A stretch of 64,000 nucleotides of DNA from Bradyrhizobium sp. C9 (lineage in GTDB: Bacteria; Pseudomonadota; Alphaproteobacteria; Rhizobiales; Xanthobacteraceae). Of the stretch, positions 45,047 through 57,900 are shown piece after piece. The translations under genes were made by a program, and so were the position numbers. Where the stretch lies: NCBI RefSeq assembly GCF_002532045.1, contig NZ_NWTG01000015.1:62001-126000 (forward strand). The letters are read 5' to 3'. Below the pieces are notes generated by a model. The model was given only the letters and a program-made list of their open reading frames with translations, made no database searches and was not told the origin of the DNA. Position 1 is the first letter of the stretch. Every line of letters begins with the position of its first letter.

Positions 45047-45923
45047 CGCAATTTCCGTAGCGCTGGATGGCGGGAAAGCTTAGCCGAAAACATTCTCCGG
45101 CCAGCGTCAATTCTTTCAATCCGAGGGCGCGGCATTTTTGACGCGCAGGTTAAAATGTTTCATGCGACAGATCGTGGCAATAAAGCTGGATGCCTTAAAA
45201 CGAGACCTTCAGGGTATCAACCCGCGGCACGGGTCTCGCCGGGCAAACGTCTGAGCCGCTGCCATTTGGGAAAATGCCATTCTGGGTTGGCGAATTGGAA
45301 GGCGTCGATGCGTATCGCCGCCGATCTTCTTTGCGATCTCGGGCTGTGCCGGAATCGAACGACGTCTCATATTGCGCTGTGTGATCACGAGTCACCAAGC
45401 GCTTTGGTCCAGCGAGAATTTCAAGAAGATCAAATAAGCGATCAATAACTTCCCGAACCTGTAGCGGCGGCGAGACATTGCCGACGATCCGGCTTTCTTC
45501 TCATCCGGCTTTCTTCTCATGTCTGCCTCGGTGGGGAGAATTCGAGTGTGAACTGCCTCTCATTGCCGTGAAAAAATTCGATGAGCATGACGGTGCTTGT
45601 GAATGCGAAGACGACGTGTCATAGTTTTGTTGCCTCGTGTTGCTAGTCCTGCTCTATGCTTTGCTACTTTTAGTAAATTTAAAGCCGCCGGCTCGTTGTT
45701 CGTAGAGGGCGCCGCTATGAATGTTTTTCTGAATATCTCTGAAGTTGGGTTTTCATCCCGACGTCAGCCGCACATTGAATTGGATAGCCTCAAAATCAGA
45801 AGCCCCCTCCTGGAATCGGTCAGTCGCTAACTTGTTTCGCCCTGCGCGCGTATTTGTGCGGGGTTGTCGTTGCGTGAGTGATTTTTCTGCGCCGTCAGGT
45901 CCATTTCCAAATGGAGCAATCCA
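45047..45923. promoter_or_regulatory. long divergent control region between the SARP regulator and the giant gene
   Basis: No supported gene; the region is more AT-rich than its neighbours. It contains a perfect 16-bp tandem duplication (45488-45519). ORFs of 70-100 codons on both strands lack ribosome sites. The giant gene's own site is GGAG at 45913, 7 bp before its ATG. I could not pick a convincing -35/-10 pair. Confidence 0.45.
45488..45519 (+). repeat. 16-bp perfect tandem duplication
   Basis: TCCGGCTTTCTTCTCA occurs twice back to back (45488-45503 and 45504-45519), about 405 bp before the giant gene's start. Confidence 0.9.
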
Positions 45924-48900
45924 ATGGGTATTCATTGGCGCTGGAACAAGGAATCCTTTAAGCGCTCCACGTTCGAATCGCTCCTCGACAAGGTCGTCCG
46001 CGAAATTTTCCCGGGCCGCGCCATAAAGCGACGGCGCATAGGCGGCGCCGTGCGTCCAGCGGCCAAACCGAAGCGCCAGAGCTTCACGCTCGAGCCGATC
46101 GAGCCGCGCTTGTTGCTGTCGGCCGATCTGTCGTACGGCAGCTCCGGTTCCAGCGAATTCTGGGTAAAGGCGGTTGACAGCACGCATGTGCAGCTTTTCA
46201 ATGACGCAACACTGACCGACGCGAGCCACCAGGTCACTTCGGCCCAGCTGCTTAGCGGCGGCCAGCTGACGATCGAACGCGGCTCGCTCCTTGGTGCCAA
46301 CCTTGGCGACCTCACAAGCGACACGATCCATATCGACACCGACACGTTTGCGACCCTCGACGCCAGCGCCACCGGCATCAGCACGAAGAACCTGCTCGAT
46401 ATCACTTTCGACGGCGGCGACCAGCGCGCTTTCCAGGACCACGTCAAACTGGACAAAGATGCCAGTCTGCAGTTCGGATTGTCGGTCACCAGCAATTCGG
46501 AAATCACCGCCACCAACAGCCTCACCGTCGCCGGCGATCTTACGCTCAAGTCCGACCAGATCGGACTGACCGGCGCGCTTCCCGGCGCCGGCTTCATCCC
46601 GGGATTCTCGCAGGCGGCCGTAGCGATCGGCAATGCCGGAATTACCCTGGACGGCGCTGACTTCCTGGCCAAGGGCGGCAACGTCACGCTGGAGGCGCAC
46701 TCCAATTTCAATATCAGTACGGGCGGCGGCGCGGACGATGCCAGTGGCGTCGGTCAGTTCAGCCTCAACGATCAGTCGATTCTCAACGCCAACATGGGCT
46801 CCAGCAATCTGTCGAACGTTTCGCTGGTCCTCAGCTTCAGCAGCGTCAAGGTCGATATCGGCGACGGCTCGACGGTCAAGACCCAGGGCAGCGGCGATGT
46901 CAGCATCAATGCGCTTGTCGACGACGCCGGCGGCGGCATCATCGGCACGGCGAAGAACAACAGTTCGGTCAATTTCGCGGTTACCGTCGGCAGCGCCGAC
47001 CCGGAGGTGCTGATCCACGGCGGCTCGCACATTACCTCGGCCGGCAAGATCGACGCTCACGCCACATCGGACATCAGCACGTTGAAGACCGAAGTCGTCG
47101 GTCCGGACTCGGGCGGCGACAACAGCAACTCCAAGCTGGACGGTGCGGTGGCCGTGACTGTGTTCGAAAGCAAGGCGGTGGCGGCCGTCTTCGAGTCGGC
47201 CCAACTCAGCGCTTTTGACGCTACGACAGTGACGGCGAGCAGCAAGGTCATCGGCGACACCAAGGCAGATGCGACGGGCGTGACGGCCGGCGCCGCGGTC
47301 GCGGTCTCCGTCCTGTACGGCGACACGACGGCATCGGTCGACGGGGCATCCGTCGACGGCAGTTCTGTCACCCTCAGCGCGGCTTCGGACCGCGAGTTCG
47401 GCACCGCATCGACGTCGTCCACGGATGGCTCGTCGCAACACAACGGGGGCAGTGCCGACAATCCCAGCGAGAACACGCTGTCGACCAACAAGGCGACGAC
47501 CGCCGACAATACCTCCACTGGGGCGGCGGGCACCGAGAGCAACATTACCGTCGCCGGCGCCGTGTCGGTCGGCGTTGACCTCGGGGCAACGTCGGCGTTC
47601 ATCAACAATGCGACGATCGGCCATGTCGGTACCGGCGCGGTCACGGTGGCGGTCGATCCGATCGACATCATTTCGGTCACCGCCGACGGCTCCAACACCG
47701 GGAGCGGAAACAACGGGGTCGGCGTCGCCGTCGCCATCGACACCGCCACCCGCGACAATCTTGCGTTCGTCGCCGGCACCACGACGATCGCTGCGAATGC
47801 GCTCAGCGTCGAGGTCAAGCCGTCGACTGCAAGCAGCTTCGATGCCGAGGCGACCTCGGGCGCCGGCGATCCGACCAAGGTCGGCGTGGCCGGCTCGTTG
47901 GCCGTCAACGTGATCCTGACCACCAACAAGGCCTATATCGACACCGGTTCGTCGCTGACGCTGCTCGGCAGTCCCGATGTCCTGATCGAAGCCGATTCAA
48001 ACATCACGATCACGACCAAGGCGCTGCCGGGAGGAGAGGGCGGGAGCGACGAGACGAAATTCGGCATCGGCATCTCGGTCGCGGTTAGCTACGGCCAGGA
48101 CGAGACCGCGGCGTTCCTTGGCAACAATGCCGGCGTCAGCGGCGCGAAGGGGTTGAGCCTGCTTGCCGACTCCGTCCACAAGATGGACACAGAGGCGACC
48201 GGCGGCGGTCAGGGTCAGACAGCGGTGACGCCGATCATTGCGATTTCGGTCGCCGACAATGACACTCATGCGACCCTTGGCACCGGCTCGCTGCTCACGG
48301 TCGGAGTCGATGGCTTCAGCGCATCCTCGAAGCTGACCGATACGGTTCAGACGATCGCCACCGGCGACACGAAGTCCACCAAGACCGGGGTCGGCATCTC
48401 GATCTCGCTGTCGATCGTCAATGACAGCTCGCTGTCGACCACGAACCGCGACATTGCCTCGAGCGGCATCGCCGCGTTCATGTCGAGCGCGATTTCACTC
48501 AGCGAAAGCATCTCCAGGGCCAGCTCGAAGGGCGGCGAAGACGATAATGCTTCGAAGGGCGAGGACAGCGACAACAGCAGCGTCGACGGCAAGACCAATG
48601 CACAAAAGAGCTTTGCCAATAATGAAAAGGGAAGCGGTGGGCAAACGTTCGGCTTCACTGCGGGCAACGTCAGTACGACCGCCGATACGATCCAGCTCGG
48701 ATCGGGTCTCAGCACCGGCGACGAGGTGAAATTCCATATTCTCGACGCCACCTCCGGCGAAGGCCTGCTCAATAATCAGAACTATTATGTGCGAGACGTC
48801 GGCGGCGGCAATTACAAGTTCTACCATTCGGCCGATGACGCGAAAAACGACAAGAATGCCATCAACCTGATCGGTTCGCCCAACGGCAGCCAGGAGTTTG

Positions 48901-51900
48901 TTTCGGTCGCGCCGACGCCTTCCCGCGACACAACCACCGAGGGCACCGATCCGAACAAGACCCAGAGCGACAAGCGGCCGTCCGCATCGACGTCGAGCGG
49001 GTCGGTCAGCGTTGCCGGCGCAGTCGCCATTAATGTCGAGAACGGCAAGTCGATCGCGTCGATTCCGAGCGGGCGGCACGTCACGGCGACCGGCCTCGTC
49101 TCGACGCTGTCGAGCGCCAATATCGACAGCCACGCAATCGCCAACGGCGTCGCCACCGCAAGCGGCGGCACCGGCGTCGGCGCGGCGGTGCCGATCAATG
49201 TCAGCAACATCACCAATCTCGGCTATATCGGGAGCGGCGCCGTGGTCAGCGGCGGCGGCATCAGTGCCGGTGCCGTCATGGCGGACCGCGAAATCGCGGC
49301 GCCGGCGCTCGCGCCGAACGTCGTCACGCAGGACGGCGTCGCCAACAGCGTCTTCAAAGAGGATTCCATCTTCGTCGGTCTTGATGCCGGCCTGAAGAAC
49401 GGCGACGAGGTGCTGTACACCCCGAAGGGCTCTTCGATCCAGGGTCTGAGCTTCGGCGGCAGCTACTACGTCAACGTCGCCGAGGATGGCACGATCCGGC
49501 TGTACGGCGATGGTACCGGCAACGGCAACGGGCAGTCGGACGCCGTGGCCGGCAACGGCAACTACGTCAAGCTCAAATCCACCGGAAGCGGCTCCGAGCA
49601 CGATTTCTTCAAATATGTCGACCTTCCCGGCGGCGGCACCGCCCCGAACCTGCTCAGCCCGATCAAGTTCAACCCGCAAGGCACGGTGACGTTGTTCAAC
49701 GCCGGCGACGACAGCGAGTTGCGGACCGGCGATCAAGTCACCTACGACGCAGCGCTTGGCGCGGCAGTCGGCGGACTGACGCAGAAAACCCAGACCTACT
49801 ACGTGATCGATCTCACCGGGGGGCACTATCAGCTGGCGGCGTCGCGCGACGATGCGATTGCGGGCACGGCGATCGCCCTGACCGGGACCGGCAACGACAA
49901 CCAGGTGCTGCACGACGCGACGCATTCGAGCCGGGCCGATGCGGCGTCCGGCGCCGGCGACGGCGACGTCGGCGTCGCCGGTTCTGTCGCAATCAATGTC
50001 GTCAACAACGATACCGAAGCTGTGCTGGGTCGCGGCGGCGCCGCGACGCTGACGGTCACCGGTGGCGGGGACGTCTCGGTCGTCGCGGCGAGCGATGAGG
50101 CGAATATTGCAATCGCCAGGCCGTCGGACGGCAACGTCACCGGCAAGAATGTCGGCGTCGGCGCCTCCGTCGCGGTCAATGTCATCGGCCCCGACAGCAA
50201 CCATAACCTGGTCAAGGCCGCGATCACCGACGGCACCAGCATCAGCGGCACAATCGGCGCGTTGACGGTTTCCGCGACCTCGGGCGACGCATCCTACACG
50301 CACGGCGAGAACGGCGCCGAGTCGTCTTCGGGCGTGGCGGTTGGCATCAGCGCCGCCGTTGCCGTGATCGACGACACCGTCAGCGCCTATGTCGGCACCG
50401 ACAACGGCACCGGAATTTCGGGTACCGGCGATGTTTCGATCACCTCGGCCGTCACCGCGGACGATTTGACCGAAACCGACGCCAAGGCGGCAGGCAAGAG
50501 CGTTGGCGTGGGCGCCTCGGTCTCGGTCGCCGTCGTCGACGTCGAGAACAGCGCTGAGGTTGCGCGCGGCATCTCCACGACGCTCGGCGGCTTCACGCTG
50601 CAGTCTTCCGCAACGGTATCGAGCGTGGCGGAGGCGGTTGCCACCGTCAGCGGCGCGTCCAAGGATAAATCTGACGACAACAATACGAGCAACGCGTCCA
50701 AGACCTCCGACGATCAGGCCAACAAGCAGCTAAGCGGCAACGCCGGCAACGCCGGAAGCAGCACGACCTCCCTGAGCACGGCATCGGGTGGCAGCACCGC
50801 TACCAGCGAATCGAGCAGCGGCAAGAGCTCGAGCTCGGGTGAGGGCGGCAGTGACTCGAGTGGCGTCGGCGTGGCCGCGGCGGTCTCCGTCAACGTGCTC
50901 ACGTCGAACAACACCGCCAAGATCACCCATGGCGCCAAGATCACCGCGCACGGCGCGCTCAAGGTGTCGGCGCAGGCGGAGGACGATGCCGTCGCCAAGG
51001 CCGTTGGTGCGGCGATCGCGATGAACAACAGCACCAATGTCGGCGCCGCCGTCGGCCTCAATGTAGTGAATGCGACCAACAAGGCCCAGGTCACCGATGC
51101 CTCCACGATTTCCGGCAATGGCATCACCATCGAGGCGATCACTCCGACCGGCAAGACCGACGATTTCATCGTTTGGGGTGCGGCAGCGGCCGCGACCGGC
51201 GACAACGGCACCGCCTCGGTCGCCGGATCGGTCGGCATCAACGTCATCCACAAGTTCGAAACCGAGGCCTCGACGGCCGTCGGATCACACCTGGAGTCGG
51301 GCGCGAATACCGACGTCACCGCCAAGGCGAACTTCGATCTGCAGACCGTGGCTGCGGCTGCGGCGTTCTCCGAGGGCGGCAGCGGCTTCGGTGCGACCAT
51401 CAATGTCGCGGTGATGAACGACGTCACGACCAAGGCGTTCATCGCCGGCGATGCCGACGAAGCCGGCGCCCTGACGGTCGATGCAGAAAGCACCCTCAAC
51501 CCGACGCCCATCGCCATTCCGCACGCCCCGAGCGGCGCCGATCTGACCCTGACCTCGGTGGCCGTGGCGGGCTCGGCCAGCGGCGGCGACGCTGCGGTCA
51601 GCGGCTCGTTCATCGTCAATGTCCTCGATATCGACGTCGACGCGCATATCGGCAGCGGGAGCCACATCAATAAGGGCGGGCTCTATACGGCAAATGCCGG
51701 GCAAACCGTCACGGTCAAGGCGATCAATGAGACCGAGATTCGCAGCGTTGCGGGCGCGCTTGGCGTCACGACCGGCTCGACCGGTATCGGTATTGGTCTT
51801 GATGTCGAGATCTTGACCAAGCATACCTTGGCCTACATAGGCAGCCAGGCCATGGTGCAGGCCGGCGGCGCAGTCAGCGTGACGGCGACCTCGACCGAGA

Positions 51901-54900
51901 CGATGCTGTCGATCGCCGGGACGCTCGGGGTGGGGGACGATGTCGGCGTTACCGCCTCGGTGGCGATCGCAGACATCCATGGAGACACCGAAGCCTATAT
52001 CGACGGCGGCGCCCATGTCGACGCCGGCGCCGGCGTGACGGTCGACGCCTCCAGCAGCTTCACCACGACCATGATCGCAGGAGCCGTCGGTGGCGGCGGT
52101 GATGCCGGCATCGGCGTGGCGAACACGACTTTGGTGCACTCGGATACTGTGCTGGCCTATGTCGGCCAGTCCGCGAAGGTGAATGCCGGCGGCGATGTCG
52201 ATATTGCGGCCTCGGCAGGCGAGGATATCATCACGATCGCGGCCGGTATTGCGGTCGGCGGCGATGCCGGGGTCGCCGGCTCGGCGGCAGTCAACGTGCT
52301 CGACGAGACGACCAAGGCCTATGTCGGCCCAGGCGCGACCGTCACCACGAGCGTCGGCAGCGGCGGCAACCTGCAGATCAGCGCCAGCGATCCGACCTCG
52401 ATCGTGTCGGTGGCGGGTTCGCTGGGCATTTCGGGCGGCGTTGCGGCCGGTGTTGGCGCCGATGTCGGCGACATGACCAAGCACACCTATGCCTATATCG
52501 ACTCGGGCGTGACCGCGTCCATCGACGGCAACATCATCGTCGACGCCGAAGCGAGCGAAAGCCTGATCTCGGTGGCAGCCGGCATCGGCGTGGGTGACGT
52601 CGGAGTCGCCGCCGACGCGGGCGTCCACGTGTTCGATCTGCATACCCGCGCCTTCATCGGCGATGATCCGGCCAATCCGTCCGGCTTCGGACCGGGCGAC
52701 GTGCACGCGACCGGCAGCATCTCGTTTGCGGCCAATGATGCCTCGGACATCAATGAGGTCGTCGGCGTGCTGGCGGCCGGGTCGGTCGGCGTGGCCGCCG
52801 GCGTCGGCGTCGACGTCTTCACCAAGGACACCGAGGCCTTCATCGGCGCCGGCGCCAACGTCACTGCCGACGGATTTGGCACCGGTCTGTCGGTCAATAC
52901 GGGCAGGTTCGATCCCCAATTCGACACCAACGCGCCGACCTTCGACCCGCAGGGCGGGTCGGCCGGCGTCAAGTCAGGTGACGCTTCGACCTTCAGCGAC
53001 GCGACCAGCAACGATCCCAATGTCAGGGCGAACCTGAAATCGCAGGGGCAGGTCAATACGCCGCAACTCGGCGACATGGATCTGAACAACAATAACAACA
53101 AGACGCAGATGAAAACCGAGGACCCGTCGCTGAGCGGCCGACGGTCTGCACCGGTCCACCTCGCGCCGGGCTTCCATGGTCTCGCCGTCGCGGCGACCAA
53201 CACGGACGCGATCCGAACCTTCACCATCTCATTTGCGGCCGGTTCCGTCGGCGTTGGCGTTTCCGCCGGCGTCGACGTCGTTCACGCCACCACGAAGGCC
53301 TATATCGGCGACAACGCGACCATCAACACCGACACGCCGAATGCGGGGCTCGGACCCAGGGCCCAATCCGTGCTGGTTGGCGCCGGCGACGATTTCTATC
53401 ACCTCGCGATCGGCGTCGGCGTCGGCGTCGGCGGCGTGGGCGTGGCGCCGAACGTCGGCGTCAACGTGGTCGGTGATCCCGCATCGAACCCATCGCCTTC
53501 ATCTACGGAAGCCTTCATCGGCAAGTCGGCTATCGTCAACGCACTCAACGATGTCGTCGTCGAGGCGACCGCATCGGAAGACACGGTCCTGGTCGGGATC
53601 GCGGTGGGCGGTGGCGGGGTCGGCGTCGGCGCCAATGTCGGCGTGATGGTCATCAACGACATCACCAAGGCGTTCATCAATGATGGCGCACATGTCACGG
53701 CCCACGGCGACGTCCTCGTTTCGGCGGTCGACGACAGCCATGTCTTCATCTTGTCCGGAGCGCTTGGCGTCGGCGGATCGGCTGGTATCGGCGCCGCGGT
53801 CGGCGTGATGGTGTTCGACAAGGACACGCAGGCTTTCATCGGTAACGGCGCGCATGTGGATGCGTTCGGCGGCGGCGGACAAGATGGCGTGTTCACCGGT
53901 GACATCACGTCCGGAAGCTTCGACAAGGCGACCAAGAGCGGGGTCATCGTCCAGGCAGAGTCGAGCGAGAACATCCTGCACATCGTGGCTGCGGGCGGCG
54001 GCGGCTTCGTCGGCGTGTCCGGCGCCGTCGGCGTCACCTTGATGAATACGGACACCGATGCGATCATTGGCCAGAATGCCGTCATCAACGGGGACCAGGT
54101 GGATGCGCATCCGGGTCAGAACGTCTACGTCAGCGCTGCCGATGCGGTGTCGGTACAAACCTTCGTCATAGGCATCGCGGCCGGATTCGCGGGAATTTCC
54201 GGTGCGATCGACGTCGGCACGCTGAATGCGAACGTCAGGGCGGATGTCGAGCCCAACGCGGACGTGCATGCCAGTGGCGACATCCATGTCGATGCCCTCA
54301 GCCTGAAGAACTTCAGCGGGTTCGACGCCAGCGGCGCGTTCGGTGCGGTCGGAGTCGGCGGGACGGTGAGCGTCTGGTCGATCGGCACGCAGATTCAGAA
54401 GACCACGACCGACAATACCGGCACCCAGACCAAGAGTGCGCTGGATGGCGGCGGCAACTCCGCGGACAGTTATGCGACGGGTCAGGTCGACAGCGGCACC
54501 GGGCTGGCGACCGGAAGCAGCGGCAAGGGCGGCGGGTTCGGCAATTTCTCGTCGGATGCGACGGGCAACCAGAACACCAATACCAACCGCGTGCATCAGG
54601 GCACGCAAAAAGCGATGACCGACCTGGGCAGCAGCGTGCCCACGGGGAGTGCGATCTCGGGCGAGGAAGACGCTGCCCCGCAGCCGAAGAATCAGAATCC
54701 CGCAGCGGTGCCGCTGGGAACCACGGCGGTGGTGGAAGGCGGCGCGAACCTGACGGCCGGCGGTGCGATCGGCGTCACCGCGAACGAATCCGACACCATC
54801 ACCGTCGCCGCCGGCCAGATCGCGGCCGGCATCGTCGGCGCCGGCGCGTCGGTCGCCCTGCTGTCGGTGGCCGACAACGTCGCCGCCTTTGCCAACGGCA

Positions 54901-57900
54901 ACCTCAGTGCGGGCGGCAACATCGATGTCAACGCCTTCCTCAACGAAGGGCTGAACCTGACCGCCATCGACGGCTCGGCGGGCTTCGTCGGGATCGGCGC
55001 AGCGGTCGTCGTGATCAACGACAACAGCCTGACCCAGGTGAGCCTCGGCAACGTCACGCAGGCGGGCGACGTCACCGTCAATGCCAGCGATACCCGTAAC
55101 ATCCAACAGCTCACGGGCGAGGTCGCCGCCGGCGGCGTGGCCGCGGGCGTTTCCTTCACCAACCTCAACGTCACCGGTGGCGCGAATGCGATCGTCGCCA
55201 ACAACGCCCAGATCGGTCAGTCGGCTGGGAAGACGGTCCATTCGCTGAAACTGACGTCGAGTTCGACGGACACAGCGCAAACCGAGACGGTCGCCGTCTC
55301 GGCCGGCATCGGGGCGTTTAGCGTCAATTTCGCCGAGGACACCATGTCGCCGTCGGTCGATGCCCAGATCGGCGACGGTGCGAACATCAAGACGACCGGC
55401 GACGTCACCATCGATGCCGCCGCGGTCGAAAAGCTCGACACGAACATTGTCGGCGTGGCCGCCGGCGGTCTCGCGGTCGGCGCCTCGATCGCCAAGGCGG
55501 ACGTCGAACCGCATGTGACCGCCAGCATCGGCAACGGCACGACGGCAGCCAACAACATCTCCGTCACCGCGTCGACCAATCAGGGTGTCGATCCGCATGG
55601 CGGCTTTGGCGCCAATGCGGATGGTGCGTCATCGGCGGGCGCCGTGGTCGCGGTGGCCGGCGCCTCGACGACCGCCATCATGAGCCCCGTGATCGAATCG
55701 GCGATCAAGGGCCGGGTGAACGCCTCTGGTAGCGTGCAGATCAGGGCGATCGGCAACAATCGCGCCGCCGCCACATCGCACGGCATCGGCGGCGGGCTGG
55801 TCGGTGTCGGCGCGAGCATTTCGGAGGCCGATATCAAGGGTTCGACCACGGCGCATCTGGACGGCGAGGTCCGCGACGATACGGGCGGCCCCGGTGCGGT
55901 CAACCTGACGATCCAGGCGCTCGACACCGACACGGCGAGCGCGTACTCGCAGGCCGTGGGCGGCGGTCTCATCGCCGGCACGGATAACAGCGCCACGGTC
56001 AGCATGACGCCGACCGTGCACGGATACATCTCCACCAACGGTCTGATCAGCACGAGCGGCAACATCAATGTGACCGCAACGGAGAACCCCGAGGGTGATG
56101 CCGTCACCAAGGGTGTCACGGGCGGCCTGATCGGCGTCGGCGCATCAAGCGGCACCACCACGATCAACCCGGACGTGCTGGCCTACATCTCCGCCGGGAC
56201 CGTGCACGCCGGCACGCTCGGCACAAACCAGATCAACGTGAAGGCGACCGCCGCGCCGCCAAGCGTCAATGTGCCGACCTACACGATCACGTCGATCAAT
56301 TCGGCCAACGACACGCTGCATGTGGTGGGCAACGGGCTCAGCACCGGCGACGTCGTCACCTACGACAACGAAGGTCACACGCTGATCGGTGCCACAGCGA
56401 CCGGGACCGGTACGGGCAGCCTGGAGACCACCTTCACCGATCCGACGACGATCGACAAGAATACCGGCAAGCCGTCGATCGTCATCCGCCCATACAACGT
56501 CATCAGCATCGGCGTCGACGACCTGGCGCTCGGATCGATTTTCGACGGCGCCGCCGTCAACGCGGATACCGACACGATCACATTCCAGACGCCGCACAAT
56601 TTCCAGAGCGGCGACGCCGTGGTTTACGAGCCGGGCGCCGGTTCGCCGGTCATCGGCGGCCTCACGGCCGGCACCACGTATTACGTGCGCGTGATCGATG
56701 GCTTCCGCATCAAGCTCGAGACGACACAGGACCGCGCCCTCAATCCGCAAAATTACCTGACGACGTTCAATCCCTCGCTGATCACCGGCGGCAACACGAT
56801 CAACGTCGCCAACAACTTCACGGATAAGGAAGCGGTCACCTACGAAGCGCCGCCGGCCGAGACGTTCAGCAGCAAGCAGGTCGACAGCGGCACCAGCACG
56901 ATCAAGTTCCTCAACGACGACGGGACGCCGCAGAACCCGTTCACCAATGGCGAGGTCGTCAGTTACGACAACAGCTCGTCGACCACGACGGGCGTGATTT
57001 TCGACAACTCGACCACGCTCAGCGTCACGTTCAACCAGACTGCGACGCTCGGCGTCACGTTCGGCAACAACGGTACGCACGACACGATCACGCGCACTGA
57101 CGGCAAGAACTGGGTCGATTTCGGCTTCATCCCGGGCGAGCAGATCACCATCACCGGCGCCGGCAACAACAACGGCACCTTCACGATTGCCGACAACGGC
57201 GTCACCAATTCGACACTGCAGCTGACCAGCAACGGCTCGTTCGCACACAAGGTCAGCACGACGTTCACGTTCAGCAACAACGGTACGCACGATACGATCC
57301 AGCGCAACGACGGCGGTAACTGGCAGACCAGCGGCTATCAGCCGGGTCAGATCATCACGGTCGCCGGAAGCGGCAACGACGACGGGACCTACACCATCGC
57401 GGCCGGCGGCGTCGGTGCTTCCACGCTGGTGTTGACGTCGAACGGCTCCTTCGCCCACGCCAACACCGCGCAGCTCAGCCTGGGCAACAGCGGCAGCCAC
57501 GATACGATCACGCGTGCAGACGGCGTGAATTGGCTCAATCTCGGCTATGCCGCCGGGCAGCAGATTCATCTCGCCGGGGCGGGCCTCAACAACGCTACCT
57601 ACACGATCGACGCGAGCTATACGGGCGGCGCGATGTTGGTGCTGACGACCAACGGCGCCTTTGCGCAGGTCGACACGGTCAGCGTCACCTTCGGCAACAA
57701 CGGGACCAACGATACCATCAAGCGTGCCGATGGGCTGGACTGGTCGACCCTCGGCTATGCCGTCGGGCAGCAGATCGTCATCAGCGGCAACGGCGACAAC
57801 AACGGCACCTACACGATCGACGCCGGTTTCGCGGGCGGCGACACGCTGGTGTTGACGTCGAACGGCACGGTCGTTGCGGAAGGTCCCGAAACGAAGACGT

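Noticed and set aside
45345..45400. tRNA-like string GCCGGAATCGAACG (reverse of a T-loop)
   Set aside because: The flanking bases do not form a T-stem, anticodon arm or acceptor stem on either strand.
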